Below, one piece after another: positions 49,910-58,886 of a stretch of 64,000 nucleotides of DNA. The position numbers and the translations under genes were made by a program. The stretch spans positions 5,164,432-5,228,431 of the forward strand of contig NZ_CM001403.1 of the NCBI RefSeq assembly GCF_000166195.2, written 5' to 3'. Position 1 is the stretch's first letter; each line of letters starts with the position of its first letter. The notes beneath the pieces are model-generated. The model searched no databases. It was not told the origin of the DNA and worked only from the letters and a program-made list of their open reading frames with translations. The stretch is from Mucilaginibacter paludis DSM 18603 (GTDB lineage Bacteria > Bacteroidota > Bacteroidia > Sphingobacteriales > Sphingobacteriaceae).

Positions 49910-50392
49910 TGTTGTAGGCGCGCCAACCGGTAACTTTGTATGCGTTTACCTGCAAAGTACCACAGTGACTCGCACACATCCTCTTTTACTTTCCAGAGGC
50001 TACCGGTTAAATAGGGTCTGCTGAAAAACTCAAATTATTATGAAATACAGGTAGTTGTGTCAAGATTTGACGAATGAAGTGCAAGGGTTTATGCGATTTT
50101 CCCTCAAAACCCGTGCACTTCAATTTTAGTTAAATTTATTTGCTGTTCGGAAATTCAAAAATACCGGGTATTTCATCGCCATTTTTAACAAAAAACGTCG
50201 AAAAATCAACTTTTTCATGACGAAATCATTTTAGGGGTGCATCTACGAGTTTTTCAGCAGACCCTAAATATGAGTTTAACTTGAGCTCAGGTGTCTTATC
50301 TCATCGAACACACATCGTACAGGGCCATGCCGCACATCCTTCGACTACTGAGCCTGATGAAGTATCAAGAGGACAGTGTTATGGTGATTAAA
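49910..50392. other. Gene-free region with a MITE
   Basis: 483 nt. From 49935 to 50008 lies a loose inverted repeat (ACCGGTAACT / GGCTACCGGT). The MITE follows (listed). The remaining part to ilvA is unremarkable. The 60-codon frame here is spurious. Confidence 0.5.
50013..50265. mobile_element. MITE with 4-bp target duplication
   Basis: 253 bp with perfect 19-nt terminal inverted repeats AGGGTCTGCTGAAAAACTC, flanked on both sides by AAAT. The interior carries a long hairpin (GAAGTGCAAGGGTTT / AAACCCGTGCACTTC) and no ORF. Ends like these occur on IS1182-type elements, so it may be moved in trans by one; no such transposase is in the window. Confidence 0.75.
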
Positions 50393-51634
50393 TTACACCA
50401 AATACTCAAACAAGGTTTGATCGCGGTTAAGTTCTTTAACATCAAAACGGAACTCTTCCATCCTGGCCAGTAAAGCTGGGTAATCATCCGCCGATTTTAA
50501 TTCGATGCCTACCAAAGCAGGGCCGTTTTCGCGGTTGGTTTTCTTAATAAACTCAAAGCGGGTAATATCATCGTGCGGGCCCAAAACGTTGTTCACAAAT
50601 AACTTTAAAGCGCCCGGCCGTTGCGGAAAGCGGACGATGAAGTAATGTTTTAATCCTTCATATAATAGTGAGCGCTCTTTGATCTCCTGCATGCGCTCAA
50701 TATCGTTATTGCCACCACTGATGACACATACTACCTTTTTGCCTTTTATTTTATCCTTAACCAGGTCAAGGGCTGCTACCGATAACGCCCCCGCAGGTTC
50801 GGCTACTATAGCGTCCTCGTTATAAAGTTTCAGTATGGTAGTACATACCTTGCCTTCGGGTACCAGCAGCATATCGTCCAGAACCATGCTGCAAATTTGG
50901 TAGTTTAAGGCCCCTACGCGTTTCACGGCGGCACCATCAACAAAGCGGTCAATATCGGCAAGGGTAATGGGTTCTTTGGCCTGTAATGCGTTTAACATGG
51001 ATGGGGCTCCTTCGGGTTCGGCACCTATCAGTAGGGTATCTGGCTTCTCGGCCTTAAAATAGCTACCTACGCCCGCGGATAAGCCGCCACCACCTACCGG
51101 CATAATAATAACGTCGGTATCCGGCAGATCCTGTAATATCTCAACACCAACGGTGCCCTGGCCCTCTATAATGGCATAATCGTCAAAGGGGGGGATGAAG
51201 GTCATGTTATTGGCTTGTGTATAGGCTAAGGCTTCGGCAAGGCAATCGTCAAAAGTATCGCCAACCAAAATAATCTTCACTTTGCCGGCACCAAACATTT
51301 CGGTTTGCGTAACCTTTTGGTTAGGCGTAATTTCGGGCATAAAAATAACACCAAGCGTACCCAGGTTACTGCACGAAAAGGCAACACCCTGAGCATGGTT
51401 ACCCGCACTGGCGCAAACCACACCGCGATCGAGCTGCTCCTGTGTTAACTGGCATATCATGTTGTAAGCGCCGCGCAGTTTATACGAGCGTACAATTTGC
51501 AGGTCCTCGCGCTTTAAATATACATCGCACTGGTATTTTTCAGATAATTTGTTATTCCGGGTTAGCGGGGTATGTTTTACAACGTGTGCTAACCGCTGTG
51601 ATGCGGCTTTAAAGTTCAACTGGGCATCTGTCAT
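50393..51634 (-). CDS. ilvA: Threonine dehydratase, biosynthetic
   Basis: PLP enzyme of 413 residues turning threonine into 2-oxobutyrate, the entry to isoleucine. The PLP lysine is in VRSYKLRGAYN; ASAGNHAQGVAF and PVGGGGLSAGVGSY bind the cofactor. From about residue 325 an ACT-like regulatory domain (HYFIVRFPQRPGALKLFV, ALVGIELKSADDY) carries isoleucine feedback control. Last gene of the operon, 97 nt after leuB; a 12-bp hairpin lies in that gap but has no U tract downstream, so read-through is probable. Confidence 0.95.
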   Translation of the reverse strand: MTDAQLNFKAASQRLAHVVKHTPLTRNNKLSEKYQCDVYLKREDLQIVRSYKLRGAYNMICQLTQEQLDRGVVCASAGNHAQGVAFSCSNLGTLGVIFMPEITPNQKVTQTEMFGAGKVKIILVGDTFDDCLAEALAYTQANNMTFIPPFDDYAIIEGQGTVGVEILQDLPDTDVIIMPVGGGGLSAGVGSYFKAEKPDTLLIGAEPEGAPSMLNALQAKEPITLADIDRFVDGAAVKRVGALNYQICSMVLDDMLLVPEGKVCTTILKLYNEDAIVAEPAGALSVAALDLVKDKIKGKKVVCVISGGNNDIERMQEIKERSLLYEGLKHYFIVRFPQRPGALKLFVNNVLGPHDDITRFEFIKKTNRENGPALVGIELKSADDYPALLARMEEFRFDVKELNRDQTLFEYLV

Positions 51635-51662
51635 GAGCTGTGTTCGGGGGTATTAAACCAAT

Positions 51663-51693
51663 AAGGGTTGCCTGCAATTAACAGGCAACCCTT
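51663..51693. promoter_or_regulatory. Hairpin between leuB and ilvA
   Basis: AAGGGTTGCCTG / CAGGCAACCCTT, 12 bp around a 7-nt loop. On the minus strand no T-run follows it, so it may stabilise or attenuate rather than end the transcript. Confidence 0.5.
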
Positions 51694-51731
51694 ACAAAAA
51701 CGTTGATCTGTTATACAGACCGCAAATATAG

Positions 51732-52790
51732 TTATATGTTTTTAGCCAGCCAATCGCCAACTTCGCTTGTTTTATAAGCTTTGTTTTTTCCGGAAAGGTC
51801 TTCGGTTACGATGCCTTCTGCCAATGATTTATTCACAACGGAACGGATCAGCTCTGCTTCCTCTTTCAAACCAAAAGCATCTTCGAACATCATAGCGGCA
51901 GATAATACCGTTGCTAAAGGGTTAGCAATATCTTTACCGGCAGCTTGCGGGTACGAACCATGGATAGGCTCGAATAATGAAGTATGGATACCGATAGAAG
52001 CCGACGGCATCAGGCCCATTGAACCCGAAATTACAGAGGCCTCATCAGTAAGGATATCGCCAAAAAGGTTTTCGGTAATTAATACATCGTAGCTGTTTGG
52101 CCACTGCACCAGGCGCATGGCAACGGCATCAACAAATTCATAACTCACGGTAACCTCAGGGAAATCCTTCTCCATATCCTGAACGGTTTCGCGCCACAGG
52201 CGTGATGTTTCAAGCACGTTGGCCTTATCTACACAGCAAAGTTTTTTGCTCCGCGTCATGGCCATTTCAAAGCCCAGCTTTGCTAAGCGTTGTATTTCGG
52301 CCCTGGTGTAGGTACAAGTATCAAAAGCGGTGTCACCGTTGTCTTTGCGGCCTCTTTCGCCAAAATAAATACCACCTGTTAACTCCCGCAGAATAATCAG
52401 GTCGGTACCTTCGATGCGCTCGCGTTTTAAAGGCGAGTTATCAATCAGCGAAGGGAAAGTAAACGTTGGGCGCACGTTGGCAAACAGGCCCAGCTTTTTA
52501 CGCATTTTTAAAAGGCCCTGCTCCGGGCGAACGGTAGCTTTAGGATCGTTATCAAAGCGGGGGTGACCGATAGCTCCAAATAAAACCGCGTCGGCTTTCA
52601 TACAAACCTCGTGGGTGGAGTCAGGGTAAGGCTCACCAACGGCATCAATTGCTGCGGCGCCGGTTAAGGCCGATGTCCATACAATTTCGTGGTTGAACTT
52701 TTTGGCTACAGCATCTGATACCTTAACCGCCTGATCGATTACTTCAGGCCCAATTCCGTCTCCTGCTAAAAGGGCGATATTTAATTTCAT
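51732..52790 (-). CDS. leuB: 3-isopropylmalate dehydrogenase
   Basis: NAD-dependent oxidative decarboxylase of 352 residues, third step from 2-isopropylmalate to leucine. LLAGDGIGPEVIDQAV starts the fold; LRELTGGIYFGERG, VDKANVLETSRLWR, and LFGDILTDEASVISGSMGL (metal Asp residues) follow. GSYPQAAGKDIANPLATVLS closes the NAD site. With the second LeuA-type enzyme upstream it can also serve a citramalate route (3-methylmalate). Spaced 83 nt from the LeuA2/CimA-like gene. Confidence 0.95.
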   Translation of the reverse strand: MKLNIALLAGDGIGPEVIDQAVKVSDAVAKKFNHEIVWTSALTGAAAIDAVGEPYPDSTHEVCMKADAVLFGAIGHPRFDNDPKATVRPEQGLLKMRKKLGLFANVRPTFTFPSLIDNSPLKRERIEGTDLIILRELTGGIYFGERGRKDNGDTAFDTCTYTRAEIQRLAKLGFEMAMTRSKKLCCVDKANVLETSRLWRETVQDMEKDFPEVTVSYEFVDAVAMRLVQWPNSYDVLITENLFGDILTDEASVISGSMGLMPSASIGIHTSLFEPIHGSYPQAAGKDIANPLATVLSAAMMFEDAFGLKEEAELIRSVVNKSLAEGIVTEDLSGKNKAYKTSEVGDWLAKNI

Positions 52791-52873
52791 GTTATAATTA
52801 TGTTTTGATGTTTGTTCTCAACCCATAGCCTTCAAAAAAGGCAACGGAAGATAATTGAGTATTGTTTGTTCTG

Positions 52874-54391
52874 TCAGATAATGTTCAGCATTTTTTGGGT
52901 GGCTTTGATAGCACAAACCGTTTGGTCGGAATCAAGCCCCCGTGTGGTAAATTTCTTCCTGTCGGTTTCCCATGTAATGATGGTTTCGCACAAAGCGTCC
53001 GAGTTACTACCGGGCGCTATCCGTACTGCATAGTCTATCAGTTTAGGCAGGCATCTTCCCTTCTTGTTGTACACCTTAGTTAAGGCGTTCATAAAAGCGT
53101 CGAACTGACCATCGCCCTGCGCATTCTCCTCAAATTTTTCGCCGTCTATCTTTACCGAAATGGTAGCCGAGGGGCGTAAACCCATCGCGTTCATCAGCAC
53201 GTACGATTCTACCACAACCTTTTCTTCGTATAAGCTGCTGTCCAGCACATCCGAAATGATATAGGGTAGATCTTCTTTGGTTACCGTTTCTTTTTTGTCG
53301 CCTAACTCGATAACGCGTTGGGTAACTTTTTTCAGATCGGCATCATTCAGCTTTAAGCCGAGTTCCTGAAGATTCTTTTCGATATTGGCTTTGCCCGATG
53401 TTTTGCCGAGGGCATATTGCCTTTTTCTGCCGAAACGCTCGGGAAGCAGATCGTTAAAATACAGGTTGTTTTTATTATCCCCATCGGCATGGATGCCCGC
53501 AGTTTGGGTAAATACATTATCGCCTACAATGGGTTTGTTTGATGGGATGCGGATGCCCGAAAAGGTCTCCACCAATTTGCTTACCGTATAAATAGACGAT
53601 TCAGCAATCTGTACTTCTACCTCAGGTGCAAAATCGTTAATTACGGCGACAACACTTGCCATTGCTGCGTTCCCGGCCCGCTCACCCATGCCATTTACGG
53701 TTAAGTGCAGGCCATCAATGCCGGCCTTTACGGCTTCTAAAACGTTGGCTGTACCCAGGTCGTAATCATTATGAGCGTGGAAATCAAAATGAGTATCCGG
53801 ATATTTGGTTTTAATTTCGGTTATAAACTTAAAGGTTTCGGCAGGAGTAAGGATGCCCAGCGTATCCGGCAGTAAAATTCGTTTAATGGCTTGTCCCGTC
53901 AGGAAATCCAATAACTGAAATACATATCCGGGCGAATTGCGCATGCCGTTGCTCCAGTCCTCCAGGTAAACATTGGTTACAATGTTGTTGCTGGCAGCCA
54001 GGTCAATTACGTGTTTTATTTCGGCAAAATGCTGTTCGGGTGTTTTTTTTAGCTGGTGTGTTAAGTGATTTAACGAGCCTTTGGTAAGCAGGTTTTGTAC
54101 CCTTACGCCCGATTCAACCATCCAGTTGATGGATACGCCATTATCTACAAACGATAACACCTCGATACGGTCGGCATGGCCATTGGCTTCGGCCCAGGCT
54201 AAAATAGTTTTTACTGCCTTAAACTCGCCTTCTGATACCCTTGCCGAAGCGATTTCGATCCTATCGGCATGGAGTTCTTCCAGCAGGAGCTGGGTGATGG
54301 TTAATTTCTCTGAGACGGAAAAAGATACGCCCGATGTTTGTTCACCATCGCGCAGCGTAGTATCCATGATCTCAATTTTCCTTCTTTTCAT
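52874..54391 (-). CDS. 2-isopropylmalate/citramalate synthase-like enzyme
   Basis: 505 residues: a HMG-CoA-lyase-type TIM barrel (EIMDTTLRDGEQTSGVSFSV, HFDFHAHNDYDLGTANVLE, NGMGERAGNAAMASV) and, beyond about residue 380, a LeuA-type regulatory domain (VVVESYVLMNAMGLRP, CLPKLIDYAVRIAPGSNS). In the same operon there is a short LeuA without that domain. This one could therefore be the second isopropylmalate synthase or an (R)-citramalate synthase feeding isoleucine by a pyruvate route. The barrel has ASARVSEGEF where canonical LeuA has AGFPVSSPGDF, which suggests a different 2-oxo acid. Not resolved by sequence reading. Confidence 0.82.
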   Translation of the reverse strand: MKRRKIEIMDTTLRDGEQTSGVSFSVSEKLTITQLLLEELHADRIEIASARVSEGEFKAVKTILAWAEANGHADRIEVLSFVDNGVSINWMVESGVRVQNLLTKGSLNHLTHQLKKTPEQHFAEIKHVIDLAASNNIVTNVYLEDWSNGMRNSPGYVFQLLDFLTGQAIKRILLPDTLGILTPAETFKFITEIKTKYPDTHFDFHAHNDYDLGTANVLEAVKAGIDGLHLTVNGMGERAGNAAMASVVAVINDFAPEVEVQIAESSIYTVSKLVETFSGIRIPSNKPIVGDNVFTQTAGIHADGDNKNNLYFNDLLPERFGRKRQYALGKTSGKANIEKNLQELGLKLNDADLKKVTQRVIELGDKKETVTKEDLPYIISDVLDSSLYEEKVVVESYVLMNAMGLRPSATISVKIDGEKFEENAQGDGQFDAFMNALTKVYNKKGRCLPKLIDYAVRIAPGSNSDALCETIITWETDRKKFTTRGLDSDQTVCAIKATQKMLNII

Positions 54392-54494
54392 GTGCCGGAT
54401 TTACTTGGTTTTAGGTTTAAAATGGCAAACCATAAGGCGAAAGCAATTTGCTGATGTTGCAAATATTTTCACCTTATGGTAAATCCTTTTTTTG

Positions 54495-55091
54495 TTAGAG
54501 AGGAAGGTGAGCGGCAAACTCCTGAATTTCGGCTTTGATGCTTTGCAGATAATCAATATCGTCAAAACCGTTAATCATGTTATCTTTTTTATAAGGGCTA
54601 ATATCAAAGGTTTCTTTTTCGCCGGTGGCTAAAAGGGTAATGGTTTGTTCCGGAAGGTTTACTTCCAATTCGGTTTTGGGGTTGGCGTGGATAGCAGCAA
54701 ATATCTTGTCGGCAAATTCCGTGCTTACCTGTACCGGCAATACACCAACGTTTAAGCAGTTGTTTCTGAAAATATCGGCAAAAAAGCTGGATACTACGCA
54801 ACGGAAACCGTAATCATAAACTGCCCAGGCAGCGTGCTCGCGCGATGAGCCGGAGCCAAAGTTTTTACCACCAACCAATATTTTACCGCCATAAAGCGGG
54901 TTGTTCAGTACAAAATCTGCTTTAGGGGTATTGTCCGCATTATATCTCCAATCGCGGAAAAGGTTATCACCAAAACCAACACGTTCTGTTGCTTTTAAAA
55001 AGCGGGCAGGTATCAACTGATCCGTATCCACGTTCTCGATGGGCAATGGTACCGCTGTGCTGGTTAATATATTAAATTTATCGTAAGCCAT
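54495..55091 (-). CDS. leuD: 3-isopropylmalate dehydratase small subunit
   Basis: Swivelling-domain subunit of the isopropylmalate isomerase, 198 residues. VDTDQLIPARFLKATE and GGKNFGSGSSREHAAWAVYDYGF are diagnostic. It completes the active site of LeuC. It follows leuC by 88 nt, a gap filled by the CCATAGT palindrome, and precedes the LeuA2 gene by 103 nt. Confidence 0.95.
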   Translation of the reverse strand: MAYDKFNILTSTAVPLPIENVDTDQLIPARFLKATERVGFGDNLFRDWRYNADNTPKADFVLNNPLYGGKILVGGKNFGSGSSREHAAWAVYDYGFRCVVSSFFADIFRNNCLNVGVLPVQVSTEFADKIFAAIHANPKTELEVNLPEQTITLLATGEKETFDISPYKKDNMINGFDDIDYLQSIKAEIQEFAAHLPL

Positions 55092-55096
55092 TTTAT

Positions 55097-55175
55097 TTTT
55101 TTTTAAGTTAGTCGATAGTTAATGGTCCATAGTCCATAGTAAGATGAAATGCGTTCTATGGACTATGGTCCATGG
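55097..55175. repeat. CCATAGT-type palindromic repeat between leuC and leuD
   Basis: AGTCGATAGTTAATGGTCCATAGTCC and, after a short spacer, CTATGGACTATGGTCCATGG. It resembles the repeat after lpdA and lies inside the operon, so it is transcribed. The arms can pair over about 18 nt. Confidence 0.7.
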
Positions 55176-55179
55176 ACTG

Positions 55180-56586
55180 TTAAACCAATTCTTCAATTAA
55201 AGTTCTCGGGTCGGTAACTACGCCAGTAACGGCGGCAGCGGCGGCAACTAAAGGGCTTGCCAGCATGGTGCGTGAGCCAGGGCCTTGCCTTCCCTCAAAG
55301 TTACGGTTGGAGGTGCTCACCGAATATTTGCCAGCCGGAATTTTATCGTCGTTCATGGCTAAACAAGCAGAGCAACCGGGTTGGCGTAAAGTAAAGCCGG
55401 CTTCGGTTAAAATATCGAGTAATCCTTCTTCTTTAATTTGGGCTTCAACAATGTGCGAGCCAGGTACTAACCAAACGGTAACATCATCGGCCTTGTGTTT
55501 ACCTTTTATCAGCGAGGTAAATGCCCTGAAATCTTCAATACGGCCGTTGGTACAGCTGCCCACAAAAACAAAATCAACTTTTTTGCCTATCATCGATTCA
55601 CCTTCGTGGAAACCCATATAGCCTAATGATTTTTCGTAGGTTGCAGCGCCGCCCTCTGCATGAGCAGCATCAGGGATCTCGTGCGAGATACCCATACCCA
55701 TACCCGGGTTAGTACCGTAGGTGATCATCGGTTCAATGGCCGAACCATCAAAAGTCAGTTCTTTATCAAAAACAGCGTCGGCATCAGTTTTTAGAGTTTT
55801 GTAATAAGCTAATGCCCTGTCCCAGGCTTCGCCTTTAGGGCTAAACTCGCGGCCTTTTACATAATTGATGGTGGTTTCGTCCGGCGCTATCATGCCACCG
55901 CGGGCACCCATCTCGATACTCAGGTTACAAACCGTCATGCGGCCTTCCATGCTCATGTTTTCAAAAACATCGCCAGCGTACTCAACAAAATAACCTGTTG
56001 CGCCTGATGTAGTTAACTGCGAAATGATAAACAGGGCCACATCCTTAGGTGTAACGCCTACGCCTAATTTGCCGTTCACGTTAATGCGCATTTTTTTAGG
56101 CTTAGGCTGCATAATGCACTGGGTTGATAATACCATTTCAACCTCGGATGTGCCGATACCAAAAGCGATAGCACCAAAAGCACCGTGTGTTGAGGTATGC
56201 GAATCGCCGCAAACAATGGTTGCACCTGGCTGGGTAATACCATACTCAGGGCCCACAACGTGAACGATGCCGTTTTTTTGGTGGCCCAGGCCCCAGTGGC
56301 TGATGCCGTATTCGTTTGAGTTTGACTCGAGCGCCTTAAGCTGGTTTGCCGAAAGCGGATCGGCAACAGGCAGGTGCTGGTTAATAGTTGGCGTGTTATG
56401 ATCTGCGGTAGCAAAAGTACGCTCCGGGTATAAAACTTTGATACCCCTGCTTTTTAAGCCTAAAAAGGCTACAGGGCTTGTAACTTCGTGAATAAGATGG
56501 CGATCAATAAAAAGCACATCAGGGCCACCCTCAATTTTACGTACTACGTGAGTGTCCCACACCTTATCAAATAATGTCTTGCTCAT
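55180..56586 (-). CDS. leuC: 3-isopropylmalate dehydratase large subunit
   Basis: Aconitase-family iron-sulfur enzyme of 468 residues that isomerises 2- to 3-isopropylmalate. The cluster ligands are Cys of VFVGSCTNGR and Cys-x-x-Cys of GFTLRQPGCSACLAMNDDK. Also present: CGDSHTSTHGAFGAIAFGIG and NFEGRQGPGSRTMLASP. Length and order are standard for the two-subunit bacterial enzyme. It starts 45 nt after leuA. Confidence 0.96.
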   Translation of the reverse strand: MSKTLFDKVWDTHVVRKIEGGPDVLFIDRHLIHEVTSPVAFLGLKSRGIKVLYPERTFATADHNTPTINQHLPVADPLSANQLKALESNSNEYGISHWGLGHQKNGIVHVVGPEYGITQPGATIVCGDSHTSTHGAFGAIAFGIGTSEVEMVLSTQCIMQPKPKKMRINVNGKLGVGVTPKDVALFIISQLTTSGATGYFVEYAGDVFENMSMEGRMTVCNLSIEMGARGGMIAPDETTINYVKGREFSPKGEAWDRALAYYKTLKTDADAVFDKELTFDGSAIEPMITYGTNPGMGMGISHEIPDAAHAEGGAATYEKSLGYMGFHEGESMIGKKVDFVFVGSCTNGRIEDFRAFTSLIKGKHKADDVTVWLVPGSHIVEAQIKEEGLLDILTEAGFTLRQPGCSACLAMNDDKIPAGKYSVSTSNRNFEGRQGPGSRTMLASPLVAAAAAVTGVVTDPRTLIEELV

Positions 56587-56631
56587 TTTTTGTTTCTATT
56601 ACTATGAATTAAAGTTATCTGAAATAACTGG

Positions 56632-57795
56632 TTATACTAATTTTCCGGCACCTACCAACATTAGCAGGTCTTCGTCGGTAATATTAAGCTTGCTATCGGC
56701 AAGGGTTAAAAAAGTTTTGTAGGTAAGGTCGAGTTCGCCTTTATCCAGGTGATGGCCTAAGCGGGCCAGGTGGAATTTTAAGGCATGCCTGCCGCTGCGC
56801 GCTGTTAATACGATGCTGGCGTTAGGAAAGCCTACATCGTCGGGCGAGATGATCTCGTAGTTTTCGCGGTGTTTCAAAAAGCCGTCCTGGTGTATGCCCG
56901 AGCTATGGGCAAATGCGTTTGCACCTACAATAGCTTTGTTGGGCTGCACAGGCATGCGCATCATGGTGCTTACCATGTTGCTTAATTCGTAAAAATGTTT
57001 GGTGTTAATGGTGCTGTTTAAGCCCATGCCGTAGTGTGTTTTTAATATCATCACTACTTCTTCCATGGAGGTATTGCCGGCTCGTTCGCCAATGCCGTTA
57101 ATGGTACATTCTACCTGGCGGGCGCCGTTTTGTAAACCGGCTATGGAGTTGGCTGTAGCCAAACCCAGATCGTTATGACAATGCACGGAGATGATGGCTT
57201 TGTCGATATTTTTAACGTTTTCTTTGAGGTACTTTATTTTTGAACCGTACTGGTCGGGCAGGCAATAACCGTTAGTATCCGGGATGTTTACTACGGTTGC
57301 ACCTGCCGCGATGACCGACTCGACCATTAAAGCCAAATACTCCACATCGGCCCGGCCTGCATCTTCGGCATAAAATTCGATGTCTTCGACGGATTTTTTG
57401 GCGTATTTCACAGCTTCAACCGCACGCTCTAAAATCTCTTCGCGGGTGCTGTTAAATTTGTATTTGATATGCATGTCCGAGGAGCCGATACCCGTATGGA
57501 TACGCGGCGTTTTAGCGTATTTTAAAGCCTCGACAGCTACATCGATATCGCCTTTGTTGGCGCGTGTGAGGGCACAGATGGTTGGATATTTAACCGCCTT
57601 TGAAATTTCAACCACGCTTAAAAAATCACCAGGGCTTGATACCGGGAAACCTGCTTCAATAATGTCAACGCCGAGAGATTCCAGTTCCTTAGCAATCTCA
57701 ACTTTTTCAGGGGTTGTCAACTGGCAACCGGGCACTTGCTCGCCATCACGCAGCGTAGTGTCGAAAATATAGACATGGTTCGGATCGTGTAACAT
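56632..57795 (-). CDS. leuA: 2-isopropylmalate synthase, short form
   Basis: 387 residues with the complete TIM barrel (FDTTLRDGEQVPGCQL, SVHCHNDLGLATANSIAGL, NGIGERAGNTSMEEV) and a helical linker (HSSGIHQDGFLKHRENYEII), but without the C-terminal leucine-binding domain of long LeuA. It condenses acetyl-CoA with 2-oxoisovalerate. The regulatory domain is usually about 120 residues and is missing here, so it should be insensitive to leucine or regulated otherwise. The partner with a full regulatory domain is two genes downstream. Confidence 0.92.
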   Translation of the reverse strand: MLHDPNHVYIFDTTLRDGEQVPGCQLTTPEKVEIAKELESLGVDIIEAGFPVSSPGDFLSVVEISKAVKYPTICALTRANKGDIDVAVEALKYAKTPRIHTGIGSSDMHIKYKFNSTREEILERAVEAVKYAKKSVEDIEFYAEDAGRADVEYLALMVESVIAAGATVVNIPDTNGYCLPDQYGSKIKYLKENVKNIDKAIISVHCHNDLGLATANSIAGLQNGARQVECTINGIGERAGNTSMEEVVMILKTHYGMGLNSTINTKHFYELSNMVSTMMRMPVQPNKAIVGANAFAHSSGIHQDGFLKHRENYEIISPDDVGFPNASIVLTARSGRHALKFHLARLGHHLDKGELDLTYKTFLTLADSKLNITDEDLLMLVGAGKLV

Positions 57796-58033
57796 TTTTT
57801 TTAAATTTTAGATGTGACATATCAGATTTGGGGCGTTCGCCTTTACCTAACTATCCCACATTTGTTGCTCATTTTGTTATTTTGTCGTTGTGTTGTTATT
57901 CGGGAAAGCTTTGGATATGATCAGATGCCCGATCTCCTTAGCTCGTTTTATTATTTCATGTTGTTTATAGGATAAGTATGAGATTCATCATTATACCATC
58001 ATTGGGTATGTCTCAAATCTCATATCTATCATC
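57796..58033. other. Gap between methyltransferase gene and leuA
   Basis: 238 nt. On the minus strand GATTTGAGATG-ATAGATATGAG and TTGAGACATACC are reiterated near 57980-58040, an uncharacterised short repeat. I find no leucine-, isoleucine- or valine-rich leader peptide, T-box or terminator here. Confidence 0.5.
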
Positions 58034-58792
58034 TCAAATCTCTTTTACCGCTATAAACCTTAATCGTTTGTAATCAGCATACCATTGCCTGTCCTGGTAA
58101 AAGGTCGGCCTGAGTATCTCTGTAATTTCTTTTAGCATTAGCTGCTTATCGTTGGCATCTACCCCTTCAAAATAGGGGGAGCCAAACATGGTTATCCATT
58201 TCGCCACACCTTCGTCGCCATCTTGCAACAAGGTCTTCCTGTCAAAGTGAATAGCGAAGCTTACTTTAAAGCCGTGGTTTTCCAGTTGGTGGGTATATTC
58301 GCCCAGGGCCGGGAAACGCCATAATTGTATCTCGGTTTGTTTATGGTAACCGTATTTTTCTAAAACCTGTTTAGTGGCCGCTATCAGTAAACCAACATTG
58401 CCTTTGCCACCCATTTCGGCAACAAAACGGCCGCCGGGTTTAAGGCTGTTGTAAACAGACAGCATCATGCCATCATGATCTTTCACCCAATGCAATGCCG
58501 CGTTACTAAAAACAGCATCAAATTTTTTATCGAAATGAAAATCAGATGCGTTAGCAACCATAAACTCAACATCCGGATAGCTTGCTTTTGCTTTCGCGAT
58601 CATATCCGGAGACAGATCTGCACCTACCACATCGGCACCTGAACTTTGAATTTGATTGGCCAGGTAACCTGTACCGCAACCCAGGTCAAGGATACGCTCA
58701 CCGGCTTTTGCATCCAGTAACTCAAGCACGTTTTCTCCAAATTGGGATACAAATGCGTGTTTTTGATCGTATAATTCAGCGTTCCATTTCAT
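58034..58792 (-). CDS. Class I SAM-dependent methyltransferase
   Basis: 252 residues with the Rossmann motif I RILDLGCGTGYLANQI, acidic motif VVGADLSPDMIAKA, and FDAVFSNAALHWVKDH after strand 4. Overall closest in pattern to trans-aconitate methyltransferase-type enzymes, which methylate small carboxylic acids. It sits inside the ilv-leu operon between ilvC and leuA, where no methylation step is known, so its substrate is unclear; a side-product or intermediate of the pathway is possible. Bounded by GC-rich hairpins upstream and a repetitive gap downstream. Confidence 0.88.
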   Translation of the reverse strand: MKWNAELYDQKHAFVSQFGENVLELLDAKAGERILDLGCGTGYLANQIQSSGADVVGADLSPDMIAKAKASYPDVEFMVANASDFHFDKKFDAVFSNAALHWVKDHDGMMLSVYNSLKPGGRFVAEMGGKGNVGLLIAATKQVLEKYGYHKQTEIQLWRFPALGEYTHQLENHGFKVSFAIHFDRKTLLQDGDEGVAKWITMFGSPYFEGVDANDKQLMLKEITEILRPTFYQDRQWYADYKRLRFIAVKEI

Positions 58793-58802
58793 TGGGCTCC
58801 CT

Positions 58803-58882
58803 CTAAAACTCCCCCAAAGGGGGAGTTTTCAATTTTCTTATCATTTCATTTTAAAGCCCTCTCCTTTGGAGAGGGTGGGGTG
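58803..58882. repeat. Two hairpins between ilvC and the methyltransferase gene
   Basis: AAAACTCCCCCAAAGG / GGGAGTTTT and CCCTCTCCTTTGGAGAGGG. They are transcribed within the operon and may modulate stability or terminate weakly. They resemble the GC-rich palindromes elsewhere in the window that insertion sequences prefer. Confidence 0.6.
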
Positions 58883-58886
58883 AGGC

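Noticed and set aside
51663..51693. Terminator ending the operon before ilvA.
   Set aside because: The stem is strong, but no U tract follows on the minus strand (A/T-rich sequence is on the other side), so I list it only as a hairpin.
57796..58033. Leader peptide or T-box attenuator in front of leuA.
   Set aside because: Short frames there have no run of Leu, Ile or Val codons, and no T-box sequence or alternative stems could be made out.
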